DNA of 5,742 nucleotides from Chitinophagales bacterium (lineage in GTDB: Bacteria > Bacteroidota > Bacteroidia > Chitinophagales > CAIODY01): NCBI GenBank assembly GCA_023251415.1, contig JAHEYX010000214.1:1-5742 (forward strand), given 5' to 3'. Under the pieces are notes generated by a model that did no database searches, had not been told where the DNA came from, and worked only from the letters and a program-made list of their open reading frames with translations. This document shows, in pieces, positions 5,452-5,742 of this stretch. Made by a program: the position numbers and the translations under genes. Position 1 is the stretch's first letter. Each line of letters starts with the position of its first letter.

Positions 5452-5742
5452 ATGCAAAATTCCCCAATTGTTAAATTCAGTTTTGTACTCGCATTTGTAT
5501 TCGGCTTTTACTTAATGCTGACTGCACAAAGTATGCGTACACGAATGGTACTTGGGGAAGAATATGCCAAACGTCAATTGCACAAAGTGGTGAGTGACTC
5601 CATTTTAAGCATTCCAAGTAATCCCGCCTACTTTGTAGTGAAAGAAAAAGCCAATGCCTTTTCTATAGCCGAAGCTACTTTATTTAGAATTTACGGCACT
5701 GAACAAATCGTACGTCAACGCCCTTATGAAGCCTATTTAATC
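5452..5742 (+). CDS. Partial gene: secreted or anchored protein resembling NTF2-fold immunity (YbbC/YhhH) family
   Basis: The plus strand is open for 97 codons from the ATG at 5452 to the window edge, so only the N-terminus is seen. Residues 1-27 have a hydrophobic segment (IVKFSFVLAFVFGFYLMLTAQ) that could be a signal peptide or membrane anchor. Residues 28-60 are polar (starting MRTRMVLGEEYAKRQLHK). The part from about 65 (VVKEKANAFSIAEATLFRIYGTE, then QRPYEAYLI) resembles the start of the NTF2-fold immunity domain of YbbC/YhhH-like proteins, with its typical A-x-x-IAEA-x-L-x-x-IYG and PY pattern. The diagnostic continuation (W-x-x-x-G-T-L) lies outside the window. This assignment is from memory of the family pattern and is tentative; an immunity function is not implied by this window because no toxin gene is present. 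It has its own promoter immediately upstream. Confidence 0.6.
   Translation, partial: MQNSPIVKFSFVLAFVFGFYLMLTAQSMRTRMVLGEEYAKRQLHKVVSDSILSIPSNPAYFVVKEKANAFSIAEATLFRIYGTEQIVRQRPYEAYLI

Noticed and set aside
5216..5452. Plus-strand 78-codon frame whose stop overlaps the ATG of the last gene
   Set aside because: Its first half overlaps the DUF2752 domain in another frame, and its second half covers the promoter at 5411-5445. The stop-start overlap looks tempting but appears accidental.

Overview
The window looks like a chromosomal segment of a Bacteroidota bacterium, probably an environmental, AT-rich lineage near Chitinophagales or Sphingobacteriales (lineage placement is inference). The support is as follows. 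Five sites match the Bacteroidota -7 promoter box TAnnTTTG, and two of them also have a T-rich TTG box 20 bases upstream. The starts lack convincing Shine-Dalgarno sequences. There is a large secreted protein with an SdrD_B-like domain of the kind common in this phylum.

Layout. Positions 1-855 (minus strand) hold the N-terminal 285 codons of a secreted, multi-domain beta-rich protein that runs off the left edge. Positions 933-2192 (minus) hold mtaB, a tRNA methylthiotransferase. A 248-base divergent intergenic region (2193-2440) carries the promoters of mtaB and of the rightward isc operon, plus a palindromic stem-loop in the isc leader. Positions 2441-4452 (plus) hold iscS-iscU-iscA, closed by a strong intrinsic terminator at 4502-4538. 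Positions 4564-4676 hold a promoter and a roughly 100-base leader with several inverted repeats. Two small membrane-protein genes follow: a double zinc-ribbon TM2-domain protein (4677-5063) and an overlapping DUF2752 protein (5044-5343). A new promoter at 5411-5445 drives a partial gene (5452 to the right edge) for a secreted or anchored protein resembling the NTF2-fold immunity (YbbC/YhhH) family.

How the genes work together. IscS supplies persulfide sulfur, IscU is the assembly scaffold, and IscA is an A-type carrier, so the three form a minimal iron-sulfur cluster assembly line. Divergently next to it, MtaB is a radical-SAM enzyme that needs iron-sulfur clusters, so the pairing is functionally sensible, although no shared control is proven. 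The isc set closely resembles the proteobacterial/mitochondrial type but lacks iscR, hscB, hscA and fdx here, even though IscU keeps the HscA-recognition motif LPPVK.

I see no RNA genes, CRISPR arrays, insertion sequences or clear novel defence system. The points most worth a second look are the isc leader palindrome, the structured leader of the TM2 gene, the near-leaderless arrangement at mtaB and at the last gene, and the unusual presence of ISC rather than SUF genes in this phylum.
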